A stretch of DNA of 64,000 bases from Diogma glabrata (taxonomy: Eukaryota; Arthropoda; Insecta; Diptera; Cylindrotomidae). Below the pieces are notes generated by a model. That model was not told the origin of the DNA. It was given only the letters and a program-made list of their open reading frames with translations, and did not search any database. The stretch is from NCBI GenBank assembly GCA_963693315.1, contig OY856187.1, positions 47,820,485-47,884,484 on the forward strand, given 5' to 3'. Shown here in pieces: positions 1 to 10,869 of this stretch (within the stretch, counting starts at the first letter, position 1; each line of letters begins with the position of its first letter). A program made the translations under genes and the position numbers.

Positions 1-700
1 TAAAAGAATCTTCAATTTGTGAAGACCCTTGCTGATAATTTTTCCTAAAATTTGATTGATTATTATTAAAATCGTTTTCTCTATAATTACATCTATTTGA
101 CTTATTATATCTAAAATTGTTTTCCGTATTTGAAGAATTTTTACTTAATTTCTTGAATTTTCCTCTAATTTCGTCAATCTCAGCTCCTTGTTTTATTACT
201 TCTTCAGCTTGAGACGTCATTCGTAATTCTACTTTACATTTTTCAATTGCTTCTTTCAATGTTGGATTTGCCAACTTAATTAGTTTTGTTTGTAGATCCT
301 CATTTCTTATTCCAGATACATTTTTTTTTTCTTTTTGATCGAATTCACACGTTTACCCAAGCAACTTTATCACCTTTACAAACTCGTCAAAGGTTTTATA
401 TTCTAACTGGTTTCTCGTATAAAATTGCTACCTCTCGTAGAGTTGGTTTGTTGTTGGTACACAGTAATTTCTGTATTCTTTGAATTTTTTCTCCTCTTCA
501 GTGACACATTCAAACGTGAGGTAGATTTCATTAGCTTCATCACCAATTATATTCAAAAGTGTAGCTATTTTAACCTCTTCAGCTTTTTTATTTCCGCCAC
601 TCGCTATCATAAAATTGTTAAAATCGCGTTCAAATTTATTCCAATTGTTTGGAATATTTCCTTTTAATATCAAAGGTGCTGGAGTCTTTAGGTTGTCCAT
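1..700 (-). pseudogene. Ty3/gypsy-like gag, broken, 3' end outside the window
   Basis: The minus strand from the ATG at 700 reads as the start of a retrotransposon Gag: an N-terminal MDNLKTPAPL segment, then a motif around NWNKFERDFNNFMIASG and a following IATLLNIIGDEANEIY stretch typical of gypsy Gag matrix/capsid. A stop near 428 ends this frame after 90 codons. Gag-like text resumes in another frame with a TFDEFVK-like stretch near 390-360, then GIRNEDLQTKLI and a Lys/Asn-rich tail running out of the window at base 1. At least one frameshift therefore separates the parts. Gag would form the cytoplasmic particle of an LTR retrotransposon. The primer site at 809-823 and probable LTR at 824-1065 lie just upstream, as expected. 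No pol is visible because the window begins here. Family call fairly sure; exact clade not. Confidence 0.72.
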
Positions 701-808
701 TATCTTTTATTTTGTTAGATGGTTTTGAGGTTAAGTTTACACTTAGCGTCGAGACCGCGTGACTTTTGGTTTTTTCAGTTTGATAAAATTTGGTTATTAT
801 TTTATTAA

Positions 809-823
809 CTATCAACTGCGCCA
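809..823 (-). other. Probable reverse-transcription primer binding site
   Basis: On the minus strand this reads TGGCGCAGTTGATAG. TGG followed by complement to a tRNA acceptor stem is the form of an LTR-element primer site, and the CGCAG start fits an insect tRNA-Ser 3' end with mismatches (inferred from general knowledge of tRNA-Ser ends). It lies about 110 bases upstream of the gag ATG and directly follows a CA dinucleotide that would end the 5' LTR. Confidence 0.5.
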
Positions 824-1065
824 TGTGATGTAATGTATTAGTTTAAATAAATGAACAATTATACCCCGAATAATGATAACACCATTTATTATATTTCAAC
901 TAATTATAACCATTTATTATTTGTATTTTTATAATAAAAATATTAACTTCAAAAATTATCATGGTTTCTATCTAATGACATTTATCCAACTTATAAATGT
1001 GAAACTATATCTAATGTTTTAGTGGGATTCTTGTAATTCATTATGGTGTATTTCTGTATACAACA
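824..1065 (-). repeat. Probable 5' LTR of the gypsy-like element
   Basis: Immediately upstream of the primer site the minus strand ends in ACATCACA. About 240 bases further out it has a TGTTGTATAC that would make a TG...CA terminal pair. The other LTR is outside the window, so the outer boundary is inferred only from the TG/CA rule. The stretch is AT-rich and non-coding. Confidence 0.35.
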
Positions 1066-1088
1066 CAGAGTCTAGACATTTTATTGTT

Positions 1089-2490
1089 GACTAACAAGCA
1101 CCTCCCCAAACATGACAGCAGTACTCCATACATGGACGAATAAAGGACTTGAAGATTAGCAAAATTTGCTCGGGATTGAAATACTTTTTACATCGACTCA
1201 AGAATCCTAATTTTTGCATTGCAGATTTAGCGAGGTTGAACACATCTTTATTCCATTTCAGGTTATTTTTAATATCCACTCCAAGAAGTCTAGCTGATTC
1301 AACCTCACGCAATTCCTCATGGTTTATTTTAATAGGGAAATTTATGTCGCTCTATTCGTGAAAGACGGCATAGTTTGGTTTTGGTTGGATTAAATGAAAC
1401 AAGATTACGATCACCCCATTTTATTATACAATCCAGATCTTTGTTGATAGAATCAATTAGCAGCTCTCTATCAGTGGTAACAGCAGTATGAGTTCGAAAT
1501 TTAGGAGATTCATGTGATGCATGCAATGTGTTGTCATCAACAAAACTGTGGATTAGGTGCACTGTGCAAATAAGTAAGTCATTAATGTATAAAATAAAAG
1601 AAACAATGTTAGTGAGAGTACAGAACCTTAAGGAGCCCCAGCATTGGTTGTGAAAATATTGGATGGGATACCATCTAAATTAACATGAAACTGGCAACAT
1701 GTTATCATAGAATTGGACTTTTAATAACAAAATTTTATGATACAAAATTAACACGGGATATCTAATTGCCGTCACCGAACCCAGAATTGAGAATCTCTTA
1801 TATAAAAACACTTAATCTGTCATTAAAAGGAAATCAAAAAAGTACACGGATTTAACAATATTACTAATAAAATAAAACATAAAAACCTTATTAGTATTTT
1901 TGTTAATTGATGTTCCGTCTTCTATGTGATCTTAATATTCATTTTATAGCGCCAAATCCAATAGTAAGTAACTGCAGTAATTCATTGAATTTCTAGTTAC
2001 ACCATCAAACCATAAAACATGATCCCTTTGAGATGTACATATATGGGCAACGTTCGAAGAGATAAAACTTTTTTTAACATTCCAAATGTCCAAACAGATT
2101 CACATTTAATTGTTTGATCGTCGAATTGTTGAATTGGTACATTAAATAAACAATTAAAATCACAGCAACTTCTTTTCCTCTTTTCAAAAACCAATAAATC
2201 AAAAACTCACTTAGACTTTAATTTAGCTATGAGATTTTTATGCCACACTTTATCAAATGCTTTAGAAATGTCAAGTGAAGTACTGAATCCTCGTAACTAG
2301 GTACCCAGTATTTATCGAGATCCAATTTCGATGCTTTGCCACTAACAATTATTTCGGTAAGAAACAATATGTCAGGTTTATTTTTTTCGATGTAGTGATG
2401 AACCTCGTTTAGATTCGACTTGAGACCTCTTCTGTTGGAGAAGTCAATGCTAAGCTGTTGGTTCACTCTGCTGCCTTTTTTTTTAGACAA
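1089..2490 (-). pseudogene. Internally deleted jockey/CR1-type non-LTR retrotransposon
   Basis: Read on the minus strand, 2490-2290 encodes the start of an APE-type endonuclease (RRGLKSNLNEVHHYIEKN, then PDILFLTE). This is followed, after a large deletion and in another frame, by reverse transcriptase (RT) palm text LDISKAFDKVWHKNLIAKLK at about 2280-2218. Roughly 500 bases without RT similarity interrupt the gene (about 2217-1720). RT resumes with LDGIPSNIFTTNAGAP, a stop, then GSVL (1700-1600), an FVDD catalytic box (normally FADD/YADD) at 1545-1530, and the thumb/C-terminal part SARLLGVDIKNNLKWN to MEYCCHVWGG (1300-1090). Several stops and frameshifts make it non-functional. It matches the better preserved copy at 49090-50525 closely in wording, so they are probably the same family. 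Confidence 0.75.
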
Positions 2491-4969
2491 AGACTTCCCT
2501 TTGATATTGCAGGTATAGATACTGAAATTCGGCCAGGCCTTAATTTCAACACTACACAGTACAAAAGAAACTGGGTATCTCTATCACAAAACACGATAGC
2601 AGGTTTCATGCAACAGTTGCATGATAAGGGAAAAGCAAAAACATGGAGACACAAAAGACACTAACAAAATTGAAGAGTACAAATAAAGGGGTAAATTCGA
2701 AATTCATACAAACAGCTAAAACGAAATTTTATATTTCTTGTTACCAGGCAATACAAAACAAATTTATGCTTTAAAATAATAAATAAATTGATTACATCAA
2801 AGCAATAAAAGGTAAAATTTTGCCTGCCTACCGCCTGGTAACAGTAAATATAAAATACCAAATAATTTTTTAATAAAGAACAATCTCACCAATCTCTCAT
2901 TGTACGCCTTCGTTTTTCACCACTTTTATTTTCTTAAACATTAACACAAACACTAACACATTTCAGTGTATTTTATCTTATTTTACCTTTACTCTGTTTT
3001 TATAAAGACATACATGCAAAAATAAAATAAAACAAAATACAATTTATTTTTCTATTTTCGATTATTTTTTTTTTCTTTCAAATTTAGCAGACAACCTTCT
3101 CCGTCTGGCTCCGATTGATGAATGACGTATAAGAAAAATTGTCTCAACCGTTACAGGGCAGGAAGAAAGGAGGTGATCCTTTTATTCTGTTGGTTCTAAG
3201 AACATAGCGAAGAAAATTAGACAGAGCTTTGAACCCTAGAGATCATGTATCACTAAATTGTGATTCTTAAATCAGATGCTTCAATCATTAAACTTATATC
3301 TACGCTACTGTTACTACCGCATTTGAGCAACAATTTACGTCATTATGTATAATTAACTTTGATATGTATTATTATTTTCTCTAAATAGAAGAGAAAATGT
3401 GCCGTTAGTTAATTTTCTATTATTGGTATTAAACTCAGTTCCTTTTTTGTTTTTTTGTTCAGTTGTGCAATAAATTTATACTTAAATGTTACTTTAGGAA
3501 AATTAAAAATATTAAATTGTTATTCCTTGTTAAATTGGTGTTTCAGTGCAACAAATAAAAATATTTTAAGTGATTATTAGAAATTTTACAATCACGAGTC
3601 TCATATTTTCAGAAATTGTTTTTCAGCTAAAAGGGACATTGAACGCCTTGGGGATTTTATTCTAATTATTAATTAATAAGAAAAAAATGATCCTGAAATA
3701 TCAATTCAATAACAAAAAAAAACCAAAAAAATCAACTAAGTTCGAACGTGGACATTGCTAAATACCTAACAACACAACAAACATCTGAGGTATTTCCACG
3801 TTTCTCTGTTCCAACAGCGTCAGAAGGCTTATAATTCCAAACTAAAGGTAACTAGCCGACCGGTATTGCCAACCGGCGGCGTTCATGATACTACCACAGG
3901 TTTCTGTTTATGATTAATTGTTTTTATGATCGGCATCATCTGATATTCTAGTAGAATGCTTTATTATTTGTGATAAATAAAGATAATCCGCAACTGTTCC
4001 TTATGTCTTATTATGTCGTCGGTATCAAAGAGCAAACTGATTGGGCATCTAAATGCTCCTGCTATAAACATGTTTACGCCAACACTTGATATCTTCAAAC
4101 CTGGAGAAATATTAGAGTTTAAAGTTAATTCTTATAAATGAAAATAAATTTCGAAAAAATATGCCGAGATCTGCCACTTACAATTATACCTGTTGATTTC
4201 CTTTCAATATGTTGATGTCTGGTGACCTCGTTTAAGTTTTAATTAGGACCTCATATGTTATGTTAGTAATTCACTAAAGTCTAAAAAAAGTTCATCAACA
4301 CCTTAGATGTTATATTGTGCCAAACTAGAGTTCAATATTTAAATAAATTTATTTCATGAATAAAATGACTTACATTGTTAATTTTTATTGTTATGACTTT
4401 TGATGATCAAATGTTTCGTACGAATACTATAAACATAAATCGTTTTCTATAAAACCATATCTATGAGCTATGTTATGTTTTCTGAACTCGTGTGAAGTTC
4501 TACGATGCAATTTTACATATTGACTGCAAACCATTATAAACCGTCCTGAAAGTCGATAATGCAGATTAGATGTAAGTGCACATTTCAACTATTTGATCAA
4601 ATAAATATTAAGTTACACAACAATTGATTTGAAAATAGTTTGTTCGAGAGCCTCTATTATATATATTCATTTAAATACGAAAACAAATTTATTTTATTTG
4701 AATATGAACAATGTGTTATTGTTGTAGCTTAAAGCGAGACAAACCTACGGCATTGAAAATGTTTTATTTAAAAAATTTAACTAGAGTAAGGACATCTACT
4801 CAGACAACTACCAATAAAACTTCTATAGTTATGATCACGTGATTGTTATGTTATTAATTTTAATTTTTGCAGCCTACAAATTGTTGAAGTTATTGACTTC
4901 GATTTATTTTTTTTTTGTTTTTTCGGTTTATTCAAAAAGAAAAAATTAATATGATAAAAATAGTTCGAC
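2491..4969. other. AT-rich DNA without recognisable genes
   Basis: I see no coding similarity on either strand. The only local structure is a short GC-rich hairpin near 3855-3885 (GCCG/CCGGT facing ACCGG/CGGC) inside otherwise AT-rich sequence. Short open frames here have no motif or splice support. Confidence 0.5.
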
Positions 4970-4983
4970 ATAATGGATTTACT

Positions 4984-6828
4984 TCAAGCTGGATTCAGAA
5001 AGGGGTATTCTACGTTTGATAATATATTTAATCTTAAAAGCATCGTAACCCTGCGACTACGCTCTAAGGGGCAAAAAATTTACACATTTTTTGTGGACTT
5101 CAAATCAGCTTTCGATACCATTTTAAGATCATCTCTGTTTTATAAACTAAGCAGTGCTAATGTGTCGACGAAATTTTTGAGGGTATTAAGGAGTCTTTAT
5201 GAAAATACAAAAGCAGCTGTTTGGAATGGCGTTGACCTATCAGAATGGTTTGCTACGGAAATGGGGGTAAAGCAGGGCTGTTTACTCAGTCCTCTACTGT
5301 TTGCCGTATTTGTGAACGACTTAGTTGACTTTCTGTGTGGAGGAATACTTATTGGTGATCTTCGAATTAAAGTCTTGATGTTTGCAGATGATATAGTGCT
5401 TTTGGCGCCAAGCCCCGAAGTATTGCAGAAGATGATAAATCGCCTGGAAGAGTATTGCAATATGTGGAACTTAATTATTAACCTAGGTAAATCGAAGATA
5501 ATGATATTTAGCAATGGTGGAAAGAAAGCAGCGATAGAAAACTGGTGGCTGAATGGCCAAGCGATTGAAGTGGTAAATTCTTACAAATATCTTGGTATGA
5601 TCTTGACCCCACAGTTTTCAATGAGTTCACACATGGATCAGCAATTAACCTATGCCAAACAAGCGCTAAATGTGGTGTGGAAGGATCTTGTAACAACATC
5701 AACGGTTCCAATTGCAGCCAAAATGCAGGTCTTTGATGCAGTTAGTAGATCAATAATGTGCTACGGATGCCAGATTTGGGGTTGGGAAGCCTATGACCAA
5801 GTGGAAAAATTGCAGAGGTTCTTTATTAAGAAAATTCTAGGACTGCCGAGGAACACACCAAACTACATGCTATTATTGGAAACGAATAGAAGTGAAATTT
5901 TTGTGCATACACTCAAACTACACTTCAAGTACATAGTAAACGTGTTGCAGCTACCAACAGAGAGACTACCTCGATTTCTGGCTAATGAGATTATAAGAAA
6001 TAAAACATCCTGGTTTAGAGGCTGGCAAAGTCTGGCTACAATGCATCTGTGCACACTGCGTGAATCTGTAGGGGATATTTGCACATTAACAATTGAACTG
6101 AACAGTATTCTGGCAAAAGTGAGAACCCAATCTGTAATTTCGAACATGGAAAAAGCCCGAGTTTCAAAAAATCATTACGCCTATAGCACCTTTGCTCTTA
6201 ACCTGGATGAGCGTCATTACCTACTTACAACTATGGATGTACGGATGCAAAGTTGGATCTTTAAAATACGAGGAGATCTGATAAACCTCAATTACCGGCC
6301 TTGGCGATCAGGCAATGCCCAAAACTGTTCTATATGCAATCTCAATGTACGTGAAGATGCTATCCACTTTGTTGCTATCTGTCCAGTTCTTGGAACAATC
6401 AGGAAACGGTACTTTGGGTACGATGCATTGTCTCGGCAGGATGTTTTTGATGTGCTAAATGGATATAGAAACTGGAAGGATCTGTATAATTTTTGCCTGG
6501 AAGCCTGGAATTATAGAAACCAACTCATTAATGAGTTTAATTACTAACAAAAGAGAAAGAAAAGAGAATGTCCAACCAACAGAGATTGAATCTACTAATG
6601 TTTATATACATATGAATGTCTATATGATATTCTTCTATTCATTTTTGCTGTCCAAAATATTTAGGTTCTAATATTCTTGAATTGTTTTTATTATGGTATT
6701 TATTATGCAAGCGAACAGACGGACCGCTGGTCCATTGTTTTTTTTTGTAGTTAAGCTTAAATAGAACATTTAGTATGTATAATTTTTTTGAAGAAACAAA
6801 AATAAAGCTTATTATTATTATTATTATT
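4984..6828 (+). mobile_element. 5'-truncated non-LTR retrotransposon with 14-bp TSD
   Basis: The insertion is bounded by a perfect 14-bp direct repeat, ATAATGGATTTACT, at 4970-4983 and 6829-6842. The 3' end is a TTA microsatellite tail (about 6808-6828) after an AATAAA-like signal, as in several non-LTR clades. The 5' end starts inside the reverse transcriptase domain, so this is a typical 5'-truncated, dead-on-arrival copy. The single long open frame and perfect TSD suggest a relatively recent insertion. Clade not assigned. Confidence 0.88.
4985..6547 (+). CDS. Partial reverse transcriptase with C-terminal Cys/His finger (truncated retrotransposon ORF)
   Basis: An uninterrupted frame encodes most of a non-LTR reverse transcriptase, which would copy element RNA at a nicked chromosomal target. 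Counting from the ATG at 4973, visible motifs are GFRKGYST (7-14), the first catalytic Asp in FVDFKSAFD (about 40-48), KQGCLLSP (100-107) and the catalytic FADD (137-140). Then come a thumb region with MCYGCQIWGWE near 265 and a C-terminal CSIC...H...C finger near 450-470. The endonuclease and first RT motifs are missing because of 5' truncation. The ATG at 4973 lies inside the TSD, so it is flanking host DNA rather than an element start codon, and an in-frame stop lies just upstream. The frame has no internal stop. Clade uncertain. Confidence 0.85.
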   Translation, partial: QAGFRKGYSTFDNIFNLKSIVTLRLRSKGQKIYTFFVDFKSAFDTILRSSLFYKLSSANVSTKFLRVLRSLYENTKAAVWNGVDLSEWFATEMGVKQGCLLSPLLFAVFVNDLVDFLCGGILIGDLRIKVLMFADDIVLLAPSPEVLQKMINRLEEYCNMWNLIINLGKSKIMIFSNGGKKAAIENWWLNGQAIEVVNSYKYLGMILTPQFSMSSHMDQQLTYAKQALNVVWKDLVTTSTVPIAAKMQVFDAVSRSIMCYGCQIWGWEAYDQVEKLQRFFIKKILGLPRNTPNYMLLLETNRSEIFVHTLKLHFKYIVNVLQLPTERLPRFLANEIIRNKTSWFRGWQSLATMHLCTLRESVGDICTLTIELNSILAKVRTQSVISNMEKARVSKNHYAYSTFALNLDERHYLLTTMDVRMQSWIFKIRGDLINLNYRPWRSGNAQNCSICNLNVREDAIHFVAICPVLGTIRKRYFGYDALSRQDVFDVLNGYRNWKDLYNFCLEAWNYRNQLINEFNY

Positions 6829-6842
6829 ATAATGGATTTACT

Positions 6843-7351
6843 GTATTAAATTTCATATGCGAGTTGATCGATATACTGATGAGAGTTGATTTTTGATTTT
6901 ATTATTATTTATAGTGAAAGCTTACCAAAAATATTTTATGGAATCCTTTGCAAGGACAAGTATGCTATAAAAAGCTCGAACTACTTCATCCCATAGCTTA
7001 TAGTAGTTAAAATATGCACTAAACAAACTCGAGTTTACAACATCAATATTGTTCCGTGAAATTGGAATCCGGAAATTGCTATCAATAATCATATGATATT
7101 AAGATGGAATTAAACAAATCAAGTTATTTCGTTTAACAATCAATTTTTTTTGCTCGTTTATAAAATCCGTTAAAAAAACCACAACTATCACAATAAAAAT
7201 TCCAATGATAAAAACGCTATATCAAAACATACCGACATCTATCGTAAATATTATTTATCATAATTTATCGTGAAAAATATAAGAAAACTTTTAGTACACT
7301 ACATCTACATTTGACATTTACTTTTTACATTAGTTTTTTAATAACATTAAA
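6843..7351. other. AT-rich spacer, possible 5' untranslated region
   Basis: No coding similarity seen. If the exon candidate at 7352 is real, the last part of this stretch would be its 5' leader; no core promoter element stands out. Confidence 0.3.
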
Positions 7352-7507
7352 ATGGCACCAAAGAAACGTAGATCTCTTCGTTTGTTTTCAAGTAAAATTT
7401 ATAATATAAATGAAAAATCAAAAGAAAATAGTTTTTTAAGTGAATTAAATAATTTTCAATCGACAATCTCTCGAAGAAAATCAATAAAATTATTGAAATA
7501 CAATGAG
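7352..7507 (+). CDS. Candidate first coding exon of a host gene (52 codons)
   Basis: An ATG in a favourable AAAATGG context opens a 52-codon basic, Ser/Lys/Arg-rich segment starting MAPKKRRSLRLFSS. It ends exactly at codon boundary 7507, where GTGAGT, a strong splice donor, begins. Beyond the donor the frame runs only 17 more codons to a stop, consistent with intron read-through. The N-terminal KKRR could be a nuclear localisation signal. I do not recognise the protein. It lies between transposon insertions but overlaps none I can define. Similar phase-0 ATG-plus-donor units occur at 23061 and 23521 on the same strand, which would fit alternative first exons of one large gene, but this is inference. 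It could be chance. Confidence 0.35.
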
Positions 7508-7839
7508 GTGAGTGATTATAAAGTATTTGATTGCAACAAATTAGTACGTTTGATATGATAATTCTGCATTATTTGAATGCATTCAAGATTAAAGTTTTAA
7601 ATATTTTAATTTATTGTATTTATTAGTGTATTCAGTTGTCATTAAAAGATTTTCACAATTATTGTGAAACAATTTTAACAAAATGCATTTATTTGTCAGT
7701 TTTTTAGAACAAACTTCTTATTTGAATTTCTTGACGCGATGCTAGCGCTGAATTTATAATGGTTGTAGTTATTTTAACTAAATATTGAGATGTTTTGATT
7801 TTTAATTATCTACCTTTTTTCATTGCATGCGCTCTTTGA

Positions 7840-8249
7840 AAACATAGCCTTGTACAAGTTTTATACTACAACATGAGTTCTGTGTCTGAGGAGTTGATGC
7901 ATGCAAGTTTTTTGTATTTTTATGTTTTTTTTTTTAAATAATGAATAACTAAACAATAAATCCTATCACATATAAAATATGAGGTTAATATTTCATGACG
8001 TCATAAAAAAATAAAGTAAGAGTTAAGCAAATTTGTTTAAAAAATTTACGGGAACAAAACTAAAATGAGGTTGCCAATTGCTAGTGGCATATTCCTTGAC
8101 CTTGTTACGCATTGGTTCTCTCAACGATTAAAGCCCACGCATAGAGTTTTATGAAGGTTCATTTCTTCGAAATAGCGTGCCGTCATCACAGAATACACCA
8201 TAACTAAGATTACAGCCCTAATTGGTATCACCTTTGCTATGTAATGATA
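7840..8249 (-). repeat. Dispersed repeat family X, copy 1 (split by the hAT-like element)
   Basis: This non-coding stretch resembles 33290-33935 in order and wording: an AACATG...TTCT segment, a poly-T run, AAATCCTATCACATATAAAA, then CAAAACTAAAAT and CATATTCCTTGA segments. The copy continues after the hAT-like insertion at about 10267-10310 (TGCTATTTCCAGTGGTATGT). Divergence is substantial, so the copy is old. Confidence 0.55.
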
Positions 8250-8634
8250 TAGGGTTACCAACTGAGTATTTTTCACCCGGAGACTCAGGGTTTGCTGGCA
8301 AATCTCCGGGCTCAGGGTTTGGAAGAGAAATCTCCGGGCGAAATAATAATTACATAAAAAATAAAAAAATGTCAAATTTCTTTCAATTCAAATAAACAGA
8401 ATTCGTTTGAAAACAAAAAAAAAAACGAAACTCTGTGTATTAGCAAACGGCCGAGTTTAGTTTTGCAATGAGTTTTTTGGTTATTTATGTTGGTACATGG
8501 GATATTTTGTTTTTCCATATTACGTATAAGATAATTGATGTTTTATGTCTATATTGGGTTAATTTTAATAGTATTTTGTTGTTAATTTTGAATGGTTTTG
8601 ACATTTGAATTTAATTAGTTGCCCATATAAAACT

Positions 8635-8850
8635 ATGCGTATCTTAATTTTACTATTAAATAATAAATATCAGTCAAATGAAAATAATCCCAAACAAAAC
8701 AATGACAATAAAAGAAAATGTTATTACGTCTCGTTCAATAACGAATGGTTGAAAAATCGAAACTACGAGTGGCTCGAAAAAGTTAACGAACTTACAGGAA
8801 AATGCAGATTATTCTGTATTAATTTCATTATAAAGCATGATGGAGATTAA
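8635..8850 (+). pseudogene. Possible hAT transposase N-terminal fragment
   Basis: After an Asn/Lys-rich leader the frame reads SFNNEWLKNRNYEWLEK followed by a degraded CRLFC and an HDG stretch. This resembles the N-terminal zinc-finger segment (FNxEWL...W...CKLC) of transposase-like proteins carried by hAT elements with TAGGGTTRCC ends, but the spacing of the Cys pair is abnormal. The frame stops at 8850 and no catalytic domain follows, so nothing functional remains. Its position inside an element with hAT-type ends and TSD supports the reading; similarity alone would be weak. Confidence 0.42.
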
Positions 8851-9913
8851 ATTAAATTAAATTTTATCATATATATAATACACAAGCCACGAAAAAGCGT
8901 AGCCATAGGAAAGAAGAGAATACAGAAGAGAAAGAAGATAATACAAAAAGGTATCAAAAATCAAAAAAGACTAAAATAAACGAAACGAAATTTTTTAAAC
9001 TTCTTCAAAACCCCCGATAAAGAAGCCTAACTCATCTTTTAGCACAAACAAAATCGTGAACTTGTAGCGCAATTTTGAAATTGATAGCGTTTTCGATTCT
9101 ACAAAAAAATGTGTCTTTTTTTTGCATTTTTTTTTCAGTTCACATTTTTTCTGTTCGATTCTCGAAAAAATGCTGAAAAAAATTTGCGTTTTCTTTTCTC
9201 GATTTGGATGCAAGTTTCAAACTTTTTGAGGACAATTTTTTGAATTTTCTGACTTTTTCTCAAACGATTTTCTCTGACGATGTAAAAATGTTGCATTGTA
9301 TAATATATTAATATGTTATAAAAAATAAGAAAATATATTTTTAATGATGCAATTTTCTTAAATATAAATGTTTAAATAGTTTAAAAATAATAATATACAT
9401 TAAAAAATTGAATTCCTTTATTTTGTTAAACAAATTTGACAGATTTAAAAAATGTGACTTTTTTCTGTTCGATTCTCAAGTATTTTAAGGGTGAAACTGA
9501 AAAAATAAATGCAAAACTACAAAAAAAATGCAAAACTGAAAGAGTTTTGCCAGCTCTGAGGTCAAAACTTAAATCGAAAAACGAAAACGCTTTAAAACTC
9601 AAAATGAAAAAAATTCAAAAAATCGCCATAACGCCACCTGGAAAAATAAAACTCCAAATAAAAAAAATTCAAAAGCATTTTATCAAAAACACTAATCCAA
9701 TTTTTCGCATATGGCAATGTTCATTGTTTATTGCAAATGGCTTGAATCAGTAGGGCTATGATTTAGGAGGTTTTGATTTCTTCCAAATTTTATTCTCATT
9801 TCAATTTCAATTTATGCTTTACTTGCGGATAGACGTATTATTTTGTATTGTGATTTTATTTCAGGCTTTAAAAAATATTTTTTTTAAAACTTGTGCAAAT
9901 GCACAGAGGTCCC

Positions 9914-10192
9914 CTAGGTAGCGATTTTGTACCGTTATCTCTCCTGTTATTTCTCTCGTGTAGAGAATTATCTCCCCTGGAGAAAACTAAAAAAAAGTCT
10001 ACATAGCCACACTCAAATTTCCCCTCAATATAAATTCAAATAGAATACAAATCGAACCAATCACGACGTGACATTTATGGACACGTGACATATTTACAAT
10101 TTAAATGAGCCAATCAAAGAATTGTATATATTACAATTTATCTCTCCTTTTATTTCTCTAGGAGAGATAATGGTACAAAATCGCTACCCTAG
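9914..10192. mobile_element. 279-bp MITE nested in the hAT-like element
   Basis: Inverted ends of about 30 bases face each other: CTAGGTAGCGATTTTGTACC on the left and the complement of CTAGGGTAGCGATTTTGTAC on the right, extending into TTATCTCTCC on both sides. ATCTCTCC/GGAGAGAT motifs recur internally, so one strand can fold extensively. No coding capacity. The TSD is not clear, so the superfamily is not assigned. Confidence 0.65.
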
Positions 10193-10436
10193 TTGAATTA
10201 TATTTTTGTATATTATAAAATCTCCGGGTCGCGTGCTTTCAAGAGTTGGTAACCCTATAAATGATATATAACTGCTATTTCCAGTGGTATGTGATTTCTC
10301 GCTTCAACAAATGTGTACCTTTTGGCTTTGTTAGAAAGGCACACTTTAATTATGTGTACAATATAACTCCGAAAAACATTTTACTTCATTTTGTTTCGAA
10401 TTTGGGTTGAATGTAGAATTCGGAAGGGGATCAACA

Positions 10437-10806
10437 TCATTTAGTTCTGGATCTGCTTTCTCTTTTGAGTTGGTTCAGAAAAGTTGTTAAGAACCAATGG
10501 TTGTATAGAAGTTCTGGTGAAATTTTGGATATTGAAGGTATCCAAATGGCGTTGTCCAGATGGAGAATTGATATGAAAACTTGGCGTTGATTCTTCTGTT
10601 GTGTAGCGTTAGATAACAAATTACATCACTTGAATTAAATTCTTCCTAAATTGATTTAAACAATCAAATTTTTTCCAATCCTCTGCTCGTTTTCGTTTTC
10701 TTAGTTGATCACCTTCAATTAATATCTTTTGTTGATCTTTGACAATTCGAGTTGCATTAATTTCTTCTTTTATCTCAATCATCAAGGCTAGGTAGTGATT
10801 TCTCAA
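10437..10806 (-). other. Two adjacent short minus-strand open frames, unrecognised
   Basis: The minus frame 10806-10621 (61 codons) is rich in Lys/Glu/Arg with an EGDQLRKRKRAEDWKKF stretch that could be helical or coiled coil. It is followed by a 60-codon frame to 10437. I recognise neither. They lie downstream of the probable gypsy 3' LTR and could be remnants of an older element or chance frames. Confidence 0.15.
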
Positions 10807-10869
10807 TATTACTTGTATTGTTTTCCGTAGACCTACCTAAACAATTCGGTGCTGCAATATGATTAAATT

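Larger units (their letters stand above)
8250..10257 (+). mobile_element. hAT-like DNA transposon, non-autonomous remnant
   Basis: Ends are inverted repeats, TAGGGTTACCAACT at 8250 and its complement AGTTGGTAACCCTA ending at 10257. The flanks are TAATGATA (8242-8249) and TAAATGATA (10258-10266), an 8-bp TSD with one extra A, as expected for hAT elements. The element sits inside an X repeat copy whose uninterrupted counterpart at 33826 shows the empty site. Subterminal TCTCCGGG motifs occur near both ends (8310-8340 and 10221-10228). It contains a transposase N-terminal fragment at 8635-8850 and a nested MITE at 9914-10192. The interior 8995-9760 is A/T low-complexity with no conserved protein. 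Confidence 0.65.
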
